Shown here: one piece after another, positions 23,617 to 37,174 of the stretch | Layout: the number at the start of each line of letters is the position of its first letter | Position numbering within the stretch: the first letter of the stretch is position 1 | Source of the DNA: Malus domestica | Lineage: Eukaryota; Streptophyta; Magnoliopsida; Rosales; Rosaceae | Assembly (NCBI RefSeq): GCF_042453785.1 | Contig: NC_091677.1 | Coordinates: 33,649,001-33,713,000, forward strand | DNA: 64,000 nt | Direction: 5' to 3' | Notes under the pieces: model-generated | What the model saw: the letters and a program-made list of their open reading frames with translations, nothing else | Told to the model about the DNA's origin: nothing | The model's database searches: none | Program-made: the position numbers and the translations under genes

Positions 23617-24189
23617 AAGAAGTTTAAGCACACCATAATCATTTATATATAATGAATTAGTACAATATTTTACACTTTATACATTGCATGGTAAGATACA
23701 TGAGTGACTTAGCAAGGTCTAAAATATTGATGATATCGGAAATATCGGTAGTTCAAAAAAATATCGGTAGTCCAAAAACACGGAAATTTCGATGAAAATA
23801 TCAGGATATTATGGATATTTTAGACCATGATAGTAACATATAGACAGCGTGTTTCGTACTCTCCTTGGTGACCGGCGATCACATTGATTAGACTTTGGCT
23901 TGCTTGGTCTATATGGTCGTGGTCAAGCATGCCGGTCATGACTATTTCATTTGAAGTATATTTCTTATTTGCAATCACCATCCAATCTCGATTCTTTAAT
24001 GAGTTAAAAAAGGAAAGTTTTATGAAAATGGGTTGTGCTAAATTTATTTTAACCAAAAATCATGCTATAACTTTATTTAATGAAAAAGAATTAAATTTTA
24101 ATAAAAAACCCTTAAGTTTTAATAAAATGGACAAAAATAAATAAATTTTACTGAAAAGGACACAATTAAAAAAAAAAACCTAACACGTA

Positions 24190-24790
24190 GGATCTGTACA
24201 CTGTTTATGAAACTGGGCACTGTTTATGAAACTTAACATTATTTATAAAACTGAACACTATTTATGAAACTGAACACTATTTACAAAATTGCATTATTTA
24301 TGAAACTGAACGGATTTATTGGTCCAAATTCATAAATAGAGCCTAGTTTTTTGTCCACTTTCATAAATAATGTCTAGTTCTTAGTCATGTTTCATAAAAT
24401 ATTGCCTAGTTATTGGATCCAATTTCATAAATAATGTACAGTAATTGGTACTGTTTTATAAATAGTGTCTCTTTCTTGGTTCGGTTTCATAAATAGTATC
24501 TAGTTATTGGTTCACTTTAATGAATAGTGCCTAATTCTTGGTTATGTTTCATAAATATTGTCTAATTCTTACTCCAGTTTCACAAATAGTGTATAGTCCA
24601 GTTTCATAAATAGTTTCCACCTATTGGTTTAGTTTTGGAAATAATGCCTAATTCTTGTTTTCGTTTCATAAATAGTGTCTGCTTACTGGTCCAGTTTCAT
24701 AATTAGTGTCTACTTATTGGTTTGGTTTCATGAATAGTGTCTACTTATTCGTTGTTTAATTCTTGGTTCAGTTTCATAAAGTTTAAAACT
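24190..24790. repeat. Inverted minisatellite array (foldback)
   Basis: The left part (24190-24310) has about six copies of TTTATGAAACTGAACACTA on the plus strand. The right part (24325-24785) has more than a dozen copies of the reverse unit, CAGTTTCATAAATAGTGTCT with short spacers. The two arms can pair into a large hairpin, as in foldback-type elements. Non-coding. Confidence 0.75.
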
Positions 24791-25707
24791 TAGACCCTTT
24801 TTGGTCCTGTAAAAGCACCCATTGTGCCGAAAACGATGAACCTAGAAGTGATTATTTAGATCAAAACCTTGAGAAAATTATGTTCTCAATAATTATATTT
24901 AAAAAGTTGTATTACCAAATTAAAATTTTGCCACATTTTTTACATACCTACTATAATAAATGTAGCTCTCCATCCAATTTCTTTAGCTTGGGAGTCATCT
25001 TAGAGAAATTTTCCCTTGTGCCCGTAACACAAATTTTATACCACATGTTATTATGTAAAGGATGAAAATTTTATTTTTTATGTTATTAATTTTTTAACAC
25101 TAGAATCTCACAACTTGTATAATGTACCACCCTGTGTTTCGAGCACATTGAAATGTTTCTCGTCATCATAACTGCTATTGGGAAACAACACCACAAAAAT
25201 AAAATTGGAGAATGTAATTCAATTTGAAGTATTTTTCATATTTTAAGAAAAAGGGAAGAAAGAGGGGGGGGGGGGTACGTGCCCCAGTGCAAGTTGGATT
25301 TCTTTTTTAATTATTATTTTGTTTTTATCATTAAATAAAGTTGATAGGTGATTTTTAAATAAAATGTAAGGATTTGAAACTATTTTTATTATTTTTTTAA
25401 ATTTAAGAAATTTATATAGTGATAATAATTTTTACAACTCCAAATAGATCTTATTTCTATTGGAGAGGTGATATAAATGTTTGGTAAGAGTAGTATTTTT
25501 TGTTCTTTTAAGAATAATGCTACACTGACAACATATATGTACATCTCACTAATATAGGTAGGGTACACCAACACATGTGAGTCTCATTTCTATTGTAGAG
25601 ATGATACAAATATGTGGTAAGAATATCATTTTTAGTTCTTTAATTTAGTGGATTAAAACGTCAAACTCTAATTAATAAGAGGAATGTTACCCTTACCATA
25701 TTTATAC

Positions 25708-25855
25708 GGGATGTGTTATCCACACACCTTATTTTCCTTTTCACACACCCTTTGTTAATTTATGTTCGTTGATTTTCTTCAATTCATCCGATCTGACGGC
25801 CAAAAATTAGAGGAGTGTGTAAGAAGTAAAAAATGGTGTGTGGATATCACATCCC
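25708..25855. mobile_element. 148-bp MITE, Mutator-like, 9-bp target duplication
   Basis: The ends GGGATGTGTTATCCACACACC and GGTGTGTGGATATCACATCCC are inverted repeats with one mismatch over 21 bp. Perfect 9-bp direct repeats TATTTATAC flank it (25699-25707, 25856-25864). A 9-bp duplication is the Mutator-superfamily hallmark. Confidence 0.85.
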
Positions 25856-26291
25856 TATTTATACTATCTCTCCAATAGATATGTGATCCACATGTGTTGG
25901 TCAACCCTACTTCTATTAGAGATGTGATATAAAAAATGTGGCAAGTGGGTGTTGCTGCATATGCGTAGTTTTGAACGAGTGCATGAGAGAACATGAATTT
26001 GAAAGACGAGGTAAATAAATAAACACGAAACTTTTGAACCCCAATTTCATGAAACAAGCTTACAAGGAATATACAAAATTTCATCCATCGTGCCGGGAAC
26101 CGCTGCCCAGAGGAATATTGGACAGCGGTTTCCCCACACAAGGACTGTAAAAAGACACTCGCCCCTTCCCCGCAACAAAAATCACAATTACACCACCTGA
26201 CCCATAAAAAATCAACAGGGGACCGCTCCTAAGTTGCTATACCGGAAAGTTTAGAGTACTTTGAACAGAACGTAGACTTCTGTTAAAGTAA

Positions 26292-29200
26292 TCATCGTCC
26301 TTCGTGAAGATCTTCAGAGAACACTGCTGCTCGAGAGACGTTGTCATTATCAAAGCCACTTAGACCAGAGTAAGGACCAGAAGAGAACATTGAAGATGAC
26401 ACATCGGATTCGTAGGTAGTTGAAGACTGCCTGTTATTGGGTCTGGTAGTGGAAGAGGTTAACATGGAATCCTGGTATTCTGTGATCCGTTGCACCATCT
26501 TCAGTGATTGTACCACTTCACCCATCGTAGGGCGTTGGCTTGCCTCAGGAGCAACACAAGCCGCTGCAATCGTGCAAACTCGTACAAAGTCTTCCGTCGG
26601 GTACTTTCCTTCAAGACTTGGATCAGCAAGCTCATCCAGCCTATCCTTGTCTCTAAGAATTGGCCTTGACTGGAACAGAAAACCCACACATCTCACTTTC
26701 CATTCCGACATTATAATGGAAAAATACCAATTGAGTATCATTTTGCACATGAGAAAAAGGTTACGCATTTATCGCTTATTTTTTCTGCTCTTTCTTTTCC
26801 CTAAAGAATAGTATGTTGTTACGTTAAATCCGATCAAGATAAATGGTCATTTTGAAACATTAGAATGAGGGGGGCAATGCATGAATAATACTAACCCAAG
26901 TGACAAGATTCTCCTGTCCGGCTGGCTGTGACATATCTACAGGCTTTCTTCCAGTGAGTAACTCAAGAAGGACAACCCCATAACTGTAAACATCACTTTT
27001 AACAAGTAGGTGTCCAGTCATGGCGTACTCTGGAGCCACATACCTGTAAAATCAAATAGTTTACATCTTAGTGCATTCCAGATGGTAGAAATGACAAGGT
27101 TAAGGAGGGGAGAAATCGAAACCAACCCGAATGTTCCCATCACACGAGTTGAAAGATAGTTTGCTCTGCCTTCAGGAGCCTGTTTAGCCAGGCCAAAATC
27201 AGCAACTTTAGCATGAAAGTTGTTCTCAAGCAATATATTAGATGCTTTAAAATCTCTGTGGATGACACAAGGTTGTGAGTCCTCATGCAGGTAAGCAAGT
27301 CCTCTGGCAGCATCAAGTGCAATTTTCATTCGGGTGTCCCAATCCAAAGGACAATTTACTCCCAGGGGACCTGAGATGGGGAGTGAGTGAGAGGTATCAG
27401 TAGTGCATATGGTAAAGAAAAAGTATGATTAAGATGTAAAATGTTTCCATTTTGAACTGCTACCCCCAAAACTAAAAAATTAAATGCATAAATTTAAAAG
27501 AAACAGTAAACTTTAGATGGCACATGGCAACATGTGATCCGAGAAATTACCATGGAGCCAGGCCTCCAAGCTTCCATTTGGTACAAGCTCATAGCAAAGT
27601 AAGTTTTGTGAAGAGTCACGACTGCTATAGTAACCCACAAGTTTCACCAGATTACGATGATGCAGCCTGCTCAGCATTTCAACCTCAACCAAGAACTCCT
27701 TATCGCCCTGTTGCCCTCCATTGGTAAGTCTTTTAATTGCTACAGCTGTACCATCACTTAAGACACCCTTGAACACCTTGCCAAAACCACCCTCTCCGAG
27801 TATGCTTGCAGGTTCAAAGTTGTTTGTTGCTTGTTTAAGTTCTTCATATGTCAGAAATCGAGTGCTGCTTGGATGAGGTAAAGGTCCTACTGCTGGTACT
27901 GTATCAACAGTCATCTGCTTTTCAGGGGCTGAAAAATGCCAAAAGGAAAAAGGAGGGAAAAAGGCATGAAATAAACAACTTGAAAAGGAACCCGGTACCA
28001 TATCATGCAGAACGGACAAATTCAAGTTTATTTCAAAAAAAAAAAAAAAATCAGCAAAATTCTATTTCAGGTTTCTGTTCTTGGTGTTTCAAGCAACATT
28101 TTTCATAAGACCCTAATATTTTTTTTCTTCAGCTGGTTAACTGGATTTAGATAATTGAAAACACAACTAATTTAAAAGCTTTAACTAAATTTATCCAGAC
28201 ATACTCGCACAAATAAGGTATAATTTACATTTACTTTTATTTTTATGTAGTAAGAATTTACAAGAATATTATAGTGGTGAAAATATCATCGTGACTGCAT
28301 ACTCTGAAAGTTTTAAGAACAGGATAATACCGAAAATTATGGGCAAATATTGGGACCCAAAAAAAAACAAGCAAATGTACAAATCTGACAATTGAAACAC
28401 ATACCTGTTTCTATAGGAGAAGCTTTAGTCTTCTCTCGGCGGAATGTGCACAAACAAAGTATGAGCACAGATATAATGGCAATGAACAGTATGCCAACGC
28501 CGATACCAATAATGAGATTCCAATTTGAATGCCTCCCTTTATCTGAAGCACTTGAGGATGTACCAGTCGGGGATGGATTTGCTGGGGCTTCCACTGGTGA
28601 TGCAGCAATAACAGGAGCTTACAAAAGAAAAGAAAGAAGAGCATGTTAATATTCATACAAGCGAGTTAACTTCCTTGAAGCAAGTAAGCCGACTATTAAA
28701 ATAAAGCATTCAACATCATTAGTAGTGAAATAAATTATTGCTCTACCCTTTCACAGTTTGAACAACACAGACGCACACACAGATGCACACACCGCACACA
28801 CCGCACACACGTACATGGCGCCCACCGTACACACACGCACATGGCGCACACCACACATGCAGCGTGCGCGCACACACACATCTTTAATAGTGCAATAAAC
28901 TATTGCTCTACAGATGCACGCATGCACGCTAACACACACACACAATATACTGTATGGTAAAAGCAAACAGACAGCTAACTTGATGCAGATGGCACAAATT
29001 ACCTATTGCAAAACTGTTACTATCAATTAAAAGAACGACAATATAACTATTTAGAACGTAAAATATTGCAGTCATATCACCATAAAGATTGACATCATAC
29101 TGCAACCATATACAAGTATAGAAGATTCTAAAACATTAGGGTAACATGACAGAATTACCATGAGAAGGAGGTGGAGGCTTAAACCAAGTTATATTGAGGA

Positions 29201-31568
29201 GTTTGTAATCGCCCACTAATGCAGGGTTCAATTTAATCTTGTGCATGACAAGAGAAGAGTTTATTGCTGACGCATCACTTGCAGAGAAGCTGAGTCCTGA
29301 ACTGGGAGTAATATCCATTGAAATATTTAATCTTGATAATCCGAGTACATAAAAGTTAATCAGCTCTATTTGAGAAACTTGCAAATGAAGCTCGGAAGCT
29401 AGTTCTTCAAGAAAAAGATTCCAGTTAGGATTTTGTGAAACATTTAGGAGGAGAATATCAAGCTTTATGGGATAAGCACATTGGCAACCCTGACTTCCCC
29501 GTCTCAGTACCATGTCTGGTTTGCAACAGTCTGGAAGGAATGAAAAAACACCTTTGTCAGTTTCAGCACAATTACATTATACTTTAATATGAAATTAAGA
29601 CTTATAGTGCTTCACTACAAGTAAATAACTTCAAAACATACACAGAATTTTAGGAAAAAAATGAAAGTACATAATACAGTGAAACATGGATAAGAAATCC
29701 ATCAAGGAAGCACAACAACCAGTGCCTAACAAAAAAAAAAATTAAACCAAATCAAGACTCCCACCCAATTAAGATGTATACCAAAAGAAATCTCCCTACA
29801 TTGCTTAAAAAGGCTTAAAGAGAGACTTAATATTTGACTCTCCAAAATATAACCACATTGTTCATCCTCTTTTCAAATGTCATTTTGTTCCATTCTATCC
29901 AAATAATTGAAATAGAAGCAAAATTGCACATCATCAAAGTGTAATAGCCTTCTTCTTCTCCCCCATACCAAATAAGTTTGCAGTCAACAAAGAGAGACAC
30001 TGTCATAATTTCTTGGCTAGATTCCACACCACTCCAAAAGACTTGCAACAATCTACTCCACACACACGCACGCAAAACATATACATATATAGGGTGGGAT
30101 CCCTGTTTCCAAGAAAAGAAAAAGACCACATGTGGGGCACACTCTCAAAGTGATCCTGTTATCCGATTTAATAAGCTGGTCACCATTTTTAAGGCCACAT
30201 ATAAGGATCATTCTAACAAAAACATTAGCCAAATGAGAAACCATTTAGCCATCTTTACAGTGATTTAAAAAAAGTATATGAACCAAAAATTATCATGATG
30301 GTAATTAATTAGATGTCCAATCATTCTTTATTTTGCTCATTTTAGTAAGGATGATCATTGAAGAAAGACATACAAAATAGAGACAGTTGAAATCACTGGA
30401 CTACTGATGTGGATTGAGCCCCAACAATGTGGTACCTGTCTTTTCTTAGAACTATCAATCCCTTGTGAGAAGGGTCCTATATGTCTGTGTGTGCTTGTGT
30501 CATAGAAGAGCAAAAATCTAAGCATATTAATGATTATCTTACTTCTTTCATGGTAAAGTAGTCATCTGAAATGATTGAATTTGCAAATAAATAAAAGGGG
30601 CTATAAGAATACAGTCCAGAGTGTAACTTACTGGAAATGGAAGGAGTGAGCGGGGGCTGTGCTAAACCAGAAGGAATTGTACCAGCACTCGACTGTGTTG
30701 GGGCGATATTCTTAAAGCCAGCAAGGGGAGGTGCCAAGCCACCCCTCTTCATTGACAGCTTTGACAATCGAGAAGCTGTAGGGGGATGACCAGCAGTTAT
30801 CAAGGGACCATAAAAAGGAGGGTGAGCGGGAGATAGAGCGACTGGCGCAGCATGTGGCAAGAAATTTTTTTGCCAGCGTCTATGGGAGTGGGACACTGAT
30901 GCAGCCCAAGGTGCACTCGATGGAGATACTGACGGTCCTTCGAGTAGATCATAGTGTTCACTCGCTTCAGTGATGGAAATCACATAACAAAACACAAGCA
31001 ACTGATTCATCAACAACCATTGCACCTTGCTCAATATTCCTGCATCGTTAATTCCAAATTAGAGTTCTAATACACCTATCAAAAACAACTCACGTTCGCA
31101 GAATACGAAAAGCTCTAAACTTGTTACCAATTTTGGGCTAATTGGCTAACGCAAATTATACCGAATGAACGAAGAAATTAAAACATTCCTCACTAACTGA
31201 GCCCTAATTGAATGTCTTTTCTAAGAAGGGGCAAAACACACACTAATTATTTTGCCTCGTTTTTGTTACTTTTCTTGGCATCCAAACAAAAGGAAGGCTC
31301 CAAAAATTACTCTTTAAGAATACCCTCTTCGCCTTCTACTACTAGCAGCGAGCCCAAAAGCTTACTCGCTAAAATGTAATGGAAAATTCAAAAAAAAAAA
31401 AAAAAAACAAACGACAATTAAATAATTAAATAGACACAATTAAGCTTCAACTAATCAAATATTCAACTGAGTCCTCACTTCAGAAATTGACCTAATCACG
31501 GAGATTATCGAAAAAAACCTAAAAGAAAAAGAATTAGCGGTTGGGATAGAACCTGTGAGCTCAGACAT
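26292..31568 (-). CDS. Receptor-like Ser/Thr kinase, At4g02010-like
   Basis: Eight exons (plus coordinates): 31553-31568, 30632-31039, 29159-29530, 28405-28617, 27551-27928, 27127-27370, 26896-27043, 26292-26669. All junctions are GT-AG, the phases agree, and the total is 718 residues. The short first exon encodes MSELT; no other in-frame ATG precedes the hydrophobic N-terminus [15 protein letters not shown]. The ectodomain is Pro/Ser-rich, followed by a Cys-rich segment with [16 protein letters not shown] single membrane helix ([20 protein letters not shown], exon 4) precedes a complete kinase: [20 protein letters not shown] (catalytic HRD, with Phe where RD kinases often have Leu), DFGLAK, the activation-segment APEYAMTG and the closing [12 protein letters not shown]. 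The tail ends FSEDLHEGR. It closely resembles Arabidopsis At4g02010, related to the ALE2/PERK-like group of plasma-membrane kinases. The ligand is unknown. Intron 4 holds a CA-rich microsatellite. Confidence 0.92.
28757..28950. repeat. CA-rich imperfect microsatellite in kinase intron
   Basis: ACACAC and GCACAC blocks with GCGCACAC variants. The Cys/Val-rich frame on the minus strand is only translated repeat. Confidence 0.8.
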
Positions 31569-31814
31569 CACCGACGCTGTCGATTACTCGGAAACGATTC
31601 AGATCTGAAACCAAAAGCGAGATCACACCGTTACCGAGCACAGACTTGAACACGAAGCAACACTAGAAGCTGAAACAATTCCTAACAGAGCCCAAGCGAG
31701 GATGATCCAACGGCGGAGAAGTCGTCGTGAAGATACGAACTCGGAAGAGCCAACTCGGAGCAGTCGTAATCGCCATCGCCGAGTTGAATCGTTGGGACGG
31801 AGTGAGCTGAGTTC

Positions 31815-31864
<50 letters not shown>

Positions 31865-33078
31865 GAAGGGAGAGAGAGAGAGAGGGGTTAGCTAGCTGTT
31901 GGAGGAGTCGTTGGGTTCACTCTGTTATCAGTGCCGCTGAAGCTTTTTGCTTTTTCTTTTTTAATTTCTTTTGTTATATATTTTTTGGGTATATGGGGAC
32001 GCGCAAGGGCTTTTTATTCGTGGCTAACGTGCGCCGACTGTCAACGGAAAAAGTAAAACGAACAAATTAACGGTAAGAAAGGACGTTGGGTTGTCTCCTT
32101 CTCGGCAGGAATAAGTTGGTTGGGATATTGCGTGGCGGCAGTACGCGCCAATGAAAGGGCGTTTTTGTGCTTTGTGAGACGAAATTCAAGAAATTATAAC
32201 AATGTCTATGTTTTCACCATACAAACACGCCAAGGTTACAATAAATTAACTAATGTTGTAAACTAAATTTTGTTAACGTAGGGATCTTTTCGACTCCTAA
32301 AATAGTACAAGTCCGAGAAAAGCACAATAAAGACTTAAAGATGATCCAAATAAAAAAAGAAAGAAAGACCAAAGTTCATGAGAACTAGGGAGACAACTCC
32401 TAGCACTGTGGATGATCGCTTAACGGTCTGGTTAGCAAAGAGGCCAAGCACATAATATTTTACAACCGTTGGAGGCAAGTTGGGAGACTGACAACTTTAT
32501 AACACTAAGTTCTAGAGACAGGTTTAATCTAACACTAGCCCCATGCCACGTGTTGGTCATCAACAAGGGCATAAGCTTATGAAGAGACATAAAGGATGCC
32601 AGACCAAGCGCTTGGGATGGTTTTCTGTTGACTTAAAAACCGAGCAAGGTGTTTGGTACATGTTAGTCCAGAAAACCATACAATTAGGCTTGAGCAAATG
32701 TCGCTTCATCCCCACGTGTTGATTGAAGAATGATGGAGTATCTAGTAAGTCGTGTCTACGCATTCTTGTGCACTGAACGTTAGAGCAATGGAATACTTGA
32801 GCCCAGATACTTTTGGGGCTCACTGAGGGCTTATATAAGAGGAATGAATACCTCTTATAATGGGTCGGACACAAGGATTAAAAAGGATATGGCAAAAAAC
32901 AAATGATGTTATTTGAAGCTTCCAATTTTCCGATTGCTACCAATTGGGCCGGGCCAAGAAAGCCCAACGACGTAAAGGAGTCGAAAGAGAAAAGAGATCC
33001 AATCAGCACTCGAACCCGAACTAGCCAGCCGGGTCCGGTTCTCCCAAATCTTACAGATAGTCGGCCGCCGTTCCCTCC
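31569..33078. promoter_or_regulatory. Shared intergenic/promoter region of divergent kinase and RH24
   Basis: The kinase (minus) and RH24 (plus) start 1.7 kb apart, head to head. A (GA)n tract at 31819-31861 lies in the kinase leader or promoter. Segment 32390-32880 contains a CTTATATAAG box followed by CCTCTTATAATGGGTCGG and resembles LTR-derived sequence; the 104-residue minus frame over it has no domain. No gene is seen between the two starts. Confidence 0.5.
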
Positions 33079-33141
33079 CTCCGCCTCACTACTTCTCGTT
33101 ACACACTCTCTCTCTCCTCCGCCTCACTACTTCTCGTTACA

Positions 33142-33178
<37 letters not shown>
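33079..33178 (+). repeat. RH24: 38-bp duplication plus (CT)n tract in the RH24 leader
   Basis: CTCCGCCTCACTACTTCTCG followed by TTACACACTCTCTC occurs at 33079 and again at 33117. It runs into a (CT)n tract at 33144-33177, about 130 bp before the ATG, probably in the 5' untranslated region. Confidence 0.8.
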
Positions 33179-33179
<1 letters not shown>

Positions 33180-33305
33180 ACAGCTCAAACCCCCAATCAA
33201 TTTCAAACCCTAGACGTTAGGGTTTATCAATTTCAATCTCTTTCTCTCTCCCAAATCCAATATAGGGTTTGCGTCACTGGAACAGAAGCTGACCAATTTT
33301 CAAAA

Positions 33306-36300
33306 ATGTCGAAGAGAAAATTCGGATTCGAAGGCTTTGGCATAAACAAGCAATCCTCCTTCGACTTCGAGCGGCCCCAGCAAGCCCCTCAGCGGCTCTA
33401 CGTCCCTCCGTCGTCGCGAGGCGGAAACAGCCACGACAACTACGAAGACGCCGACCTCGACAACATCGATTACGACGACAACGATGGTTCCAAGGACCCC
33501 GGGAGTGACGACAACAACCACGGAAACGGTGGCGGCGGTGATGAGGAAGTCGATCCTCTGGATGCTTTCATGGAGGGGATTCACGAGGAGGTGAGGTCAG
33601 CTCCGCCGCCGAAGCCGAAAGCGAAGGCCGAGAAGTACAAGGACGATGAGGAGGAGGATCATATGGAGAGTTTTCTGAGTGCTAAGAAGGACGTGGTACT
33701 CACGCTGGCATCGGATGCTTTACACGCCGGATATGACTCCGATGAGGAGGTATATGCGGCAGCCAAGGCCGTCGATGCCGGGTTGTTGGAGTACGATTCA
33801 GATGATAATCCCATTGTTCTGGACAAGAGGAAGATCGAGCCGATTCCAGCTCTCGATCATAGTTCAATCGACTACGAGCCGTTTAATAAGGATTTTTACG
33901 AGGAGAAAGAGTCGATTTCAGGTAAATTCCAACCGAACTGAGAATTTTGTTTCTTTCTTTTTTTCTTTCCATTCACATTTGTTTTTTAAATTTTTGTGTG
34001 AATTTAGTCGAAATGCGTAGCAAAGTATTTAAATTTGAGTGAGAGAGAATATAGACCGGCAGAAGTTCTCAAGGAGACATTTGAAATGGAAGACTAGAGT
34101 TAATTGGTGTTTTGTTTTCCTTGTGTAGGGATGAGTGAGGAGGATGTTTTTGAGTACAAGAAGAGCTTGGCCATCCGTACGTCGGGTTTTGATGTACCGA
34201 GGCCAGTTAAGACATTTGAAGATTGTGGATTTTCTTCACAACTCATGGCTGCCATAAAAAAACAAGACTACCAAAAGCCGACGCCAATACAATGCGCAGC
34301 TCTACCCATAGTTCTTTCCGGGAGAGATATAATTGGTATTGCGAAAACTGGTTCTGGAAAGACTGCCGCTTTTGTCCTTCCGATGATTGTCCACATTATG
34401 GATCAGCCAGAACTTCAAAAAGAAGAAGGTCCCATTGGAGTGATATGTGCTCCTACTAGAGAGCTAGCGCACCAAATATACTTAGAGTCCAAAAAATTTG
34501 CGAAATCACATGGGATACGTGTCTGTGCTGTATATGGTGGAATGTCTAAGCTTGATCAGTTCAAAGAACTTAAGGCAGGATGTGAAATAGTTGTTGCTAC
34601 TCCTGGGAGATTGATAGACATGCTTAAAATGAAGGCACTGACAATGCAAAGGGCAACTTACCTAATACTTGATGAGGCTGATCGGATGTTTGACCTTGGG
34701 TTTGAGCCTCAAATTAGATCTATTGTTGGTCAGATTCGGCCAGACCGACAGACATTGCTCTTTTCTGCGACAATGCCCCGTAAAGTTGAAAAATTGGCTA
34801 GGGAGATTCTCTCAGATCCTATAAGAGTTACAGTTGGTGAGGTGGGAATGGCCAATGAGGATATCACTCAGGTTGTTCATGTAATTCCTTCTGATGATGA
34901 GAAGCTGCCCTGGCTTCTTGAGAAGTTACCTGGAATGATTGATGAGAGTGATGTTTTAGTATTTGCTTCAAAAAAAGCTGCAGTGGATGAGATCGAGTCA
35001 CAGCTTGCTCAGAAAGGTTTTAAAGTCACAGCTCTGCATGGTGATAAGGACCAGGCATCTCGGATGGATATTTTGCAAAAATTTAAATCTGGCATTTACC
35101 ATGTTCTTGTTGCAACTGATGTTGCTGCTCGTGGTCTTGATATCAAGTCAATTAAGTCAGTTGTGAACTTTGATATTGCAAAAGACATGGACATGCACGT
35201 CCATCGAATTGGTAGAACAGGTCGGGCTGGTGATAAGGATGGCACTGCATACACTCTTATTACACAGAAAGAGGCACGTTTTGCTGGTGAGTTGGTTAAT
35301 AGCTTGGTTGCTGCTGGTCAGATTGTTTCCACGGAGCTCATGGACCTTGCGATGAAGGTAATTTTGCGGCACTTTTAACAATTTTTTGTGTCGTTTATAT
35401 AGCGAGTTTATACATGCATCCAACTACCAGCCTTTTTGTTTTAGAGATGGTGGTTATAACCATAGTTTGTAATCCTATAATGCATTTAAGGCGAATACAA
35501 GTTATTAATATGTTCTCTGGTAAAATGTGCTCTTTTAATGCAATCTGGATTCTGGACAATTAAATTTACACCTGCAGGTGTTTGTCTCACAAATAAACTA
35601 CATTACGTTCACTCTACTATATAGGTGCATAGGTTGCTTCTGATTTAGAGTGCGCTTTTGAGAGAGATGGATTTGATGACCATTTGGTCTTCAAGGCCTT
35701 ATTTTGGAAAGCTTCAGTATGTCCTTGGAATTACAGGGATCTTGAGATTGTTGACTTCATAATGTCAAGATAGTCAATTTCAGGAAAAGTGCTTAGTTTA
35801 GAGAGAGAGTAATTAGACAGTCTTTAGTAGTCCCATCTTTACTTCATACCATGCTCTGCATAGAAAAGGGGTTGTTGGGGGTGTATGTTGGCTTGTTGGG
35901 TTGTGGACTGAAGCATAGAGATGAATTGAAGATGAAGCTCAGTCTGGGAACTTATTAGCTTTTTATGTATTATTAAGTATTTGCTTGCATTCTGGGCAAC
36001 CAATACGTCTGTTGAGGCCAACCAATTTGCATTTAAGAACTAAGAGAAAAATCGCATTTTAAGTACTAAATCTTAATTACCACATGGACCCTTAGTAAAG
36101 TGACACTTATTTTCCCTTGTGCCAGTATACCTCATAGACATAAATGCACAGGTTATCTTGATAGGTGGCTGCACCTGCATTAGTTTTAGAAGTTTTACAC
36201 TATGAGAGCCACTCATACATAATTTCTTCAGTCTTGTGACTTTTAATTCTTGCTTGCTGCTTGTAGCTTTGTATTTCATATCCATCATAAATACATTGGT

Positions 36301-37174
36301 TTCCATCTCCTACATGGATGTGCATCTTTATAGTTATTTTGGGTGCACCTTGTCTGTGGAACTTTTGTTGCCTTCCCTTACCATGTTTCTTGTTTGATAG
36401 CTTTAGATGTTAGCATGAGATGTTAAATTTCAGATCTTACATTCTCTATTTTGATGGGATTTACCTTGTTTATTATCAGGATGGTAGATTCAGGTCAAAA
36501 CGTGATTCAAGAAAAGGAGGTATAAACTTTAATCATATTAAAATTTCAATTTTCTTAAGATTCTTTGAAATTTCATATTAAATTAGCCCTTTTCTATAAT
36601 TTCAAATGATAATATTATATGGATTCTGCAGGTGGAAAGAAAGGTAGAGGGAGGGGCAGCGGTGGTCGAGGTGTGCGTGGGGTGGATTTTGGTCTGGGTA
36701 TTGGATATAATACGGAGTCCAATAATTCTTCATCGAATACTGTTGCTAGTCGATCTGCTGCAGTAACTCCTCAGAGGACAGGAATGATGTCTCAGTTCAA
36801 GACTAAATTTGTTGCCGCTTCATCCAACTCTCCTAGTCATGGTTCAGGTAACAGCTCTAGTGTGCCCAGCAGACCGGCATTACGAGGATTTGTATCCGGT
36901 GGTTCAATCGGTGGGGATGTATATAGAACTCAGACAACCAGTACAATTACTCCTGCTCCTCCTACATCAGTGATAAATAAAACTGGTCCTCAGAACACTG
37001 GAGAAAATTCAAGTCAGAAACCCTCTGAAAGGTTAATAAAACTGGTGGTCAATTATAATTTTCAATGTCCCTTTATGTATTTGTTTGGTGCTGATCAGTT
37101 TCATTTGTTGTGTCTATTGCAGTTCTAGAGAGAAACCTAGAGAAAGGCGGAGGCGCTCCGGTTGGGACTGTTAA
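33306..37174 (+). CDS. RH24: DEAD-box ATP-dependent RNA helicase RH24 (DDX42 type)
   Basis: Five exons: 33306-33921, 34129-35357, 36480-36519, 36632-37031, 37123-37174. Phases agree, giving 778 residues; Arabidopsis RH24 is about 760. The N-terminus MSKRKFGFEGFGINKQ matches the RH24 family, followed by an acidic Asp/Glu/Asn-rich region. The core has a Q motif near TPIQ, motif I AKTGSGKT (about 277-284), PTRELA, TPGR, DEAD (387-390), SAT (about 418-420), the C-terminal VLVATDVAARGLDIK and HRIGRTGR (about 564-571). The tail is Gly/Ser-rich (RGVDFGLGIGYN, GFVSGGSIGGD) and ends RRRRSGWDC. The human relative DDX42 acts with U2 snRNP; a splicing role here is inferred from the family. The 40-bp third exon is easily missed by gene finders. 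All catalytic motifs are intact. Confidence 0.95.

Larger units (their letters stand above)
22695..25707. other. AT-rich intergenic with repeats, no gene seen
   Basis: Apart from the repeats listed separately, only short frames without domains are present. A G10 run lies at about 25265, and a TCGATA-rich MITE-like segment occurs twice, at about 23240-23325 and 23715-23828 (GGAAATTTCGATG, GATATT). Confidence 0.6.

Noticed and set aside
28751-28966. Cys/Val-rich 71-residue frame
   Set aside because: Translation of the CA microsatellite in a kinase intron.
32560-32874. 104-residue minus-strand frame between kinase and RH24
   Set aside because: No domain; overlaps an LTR-like sequence with its own TATA-like box.
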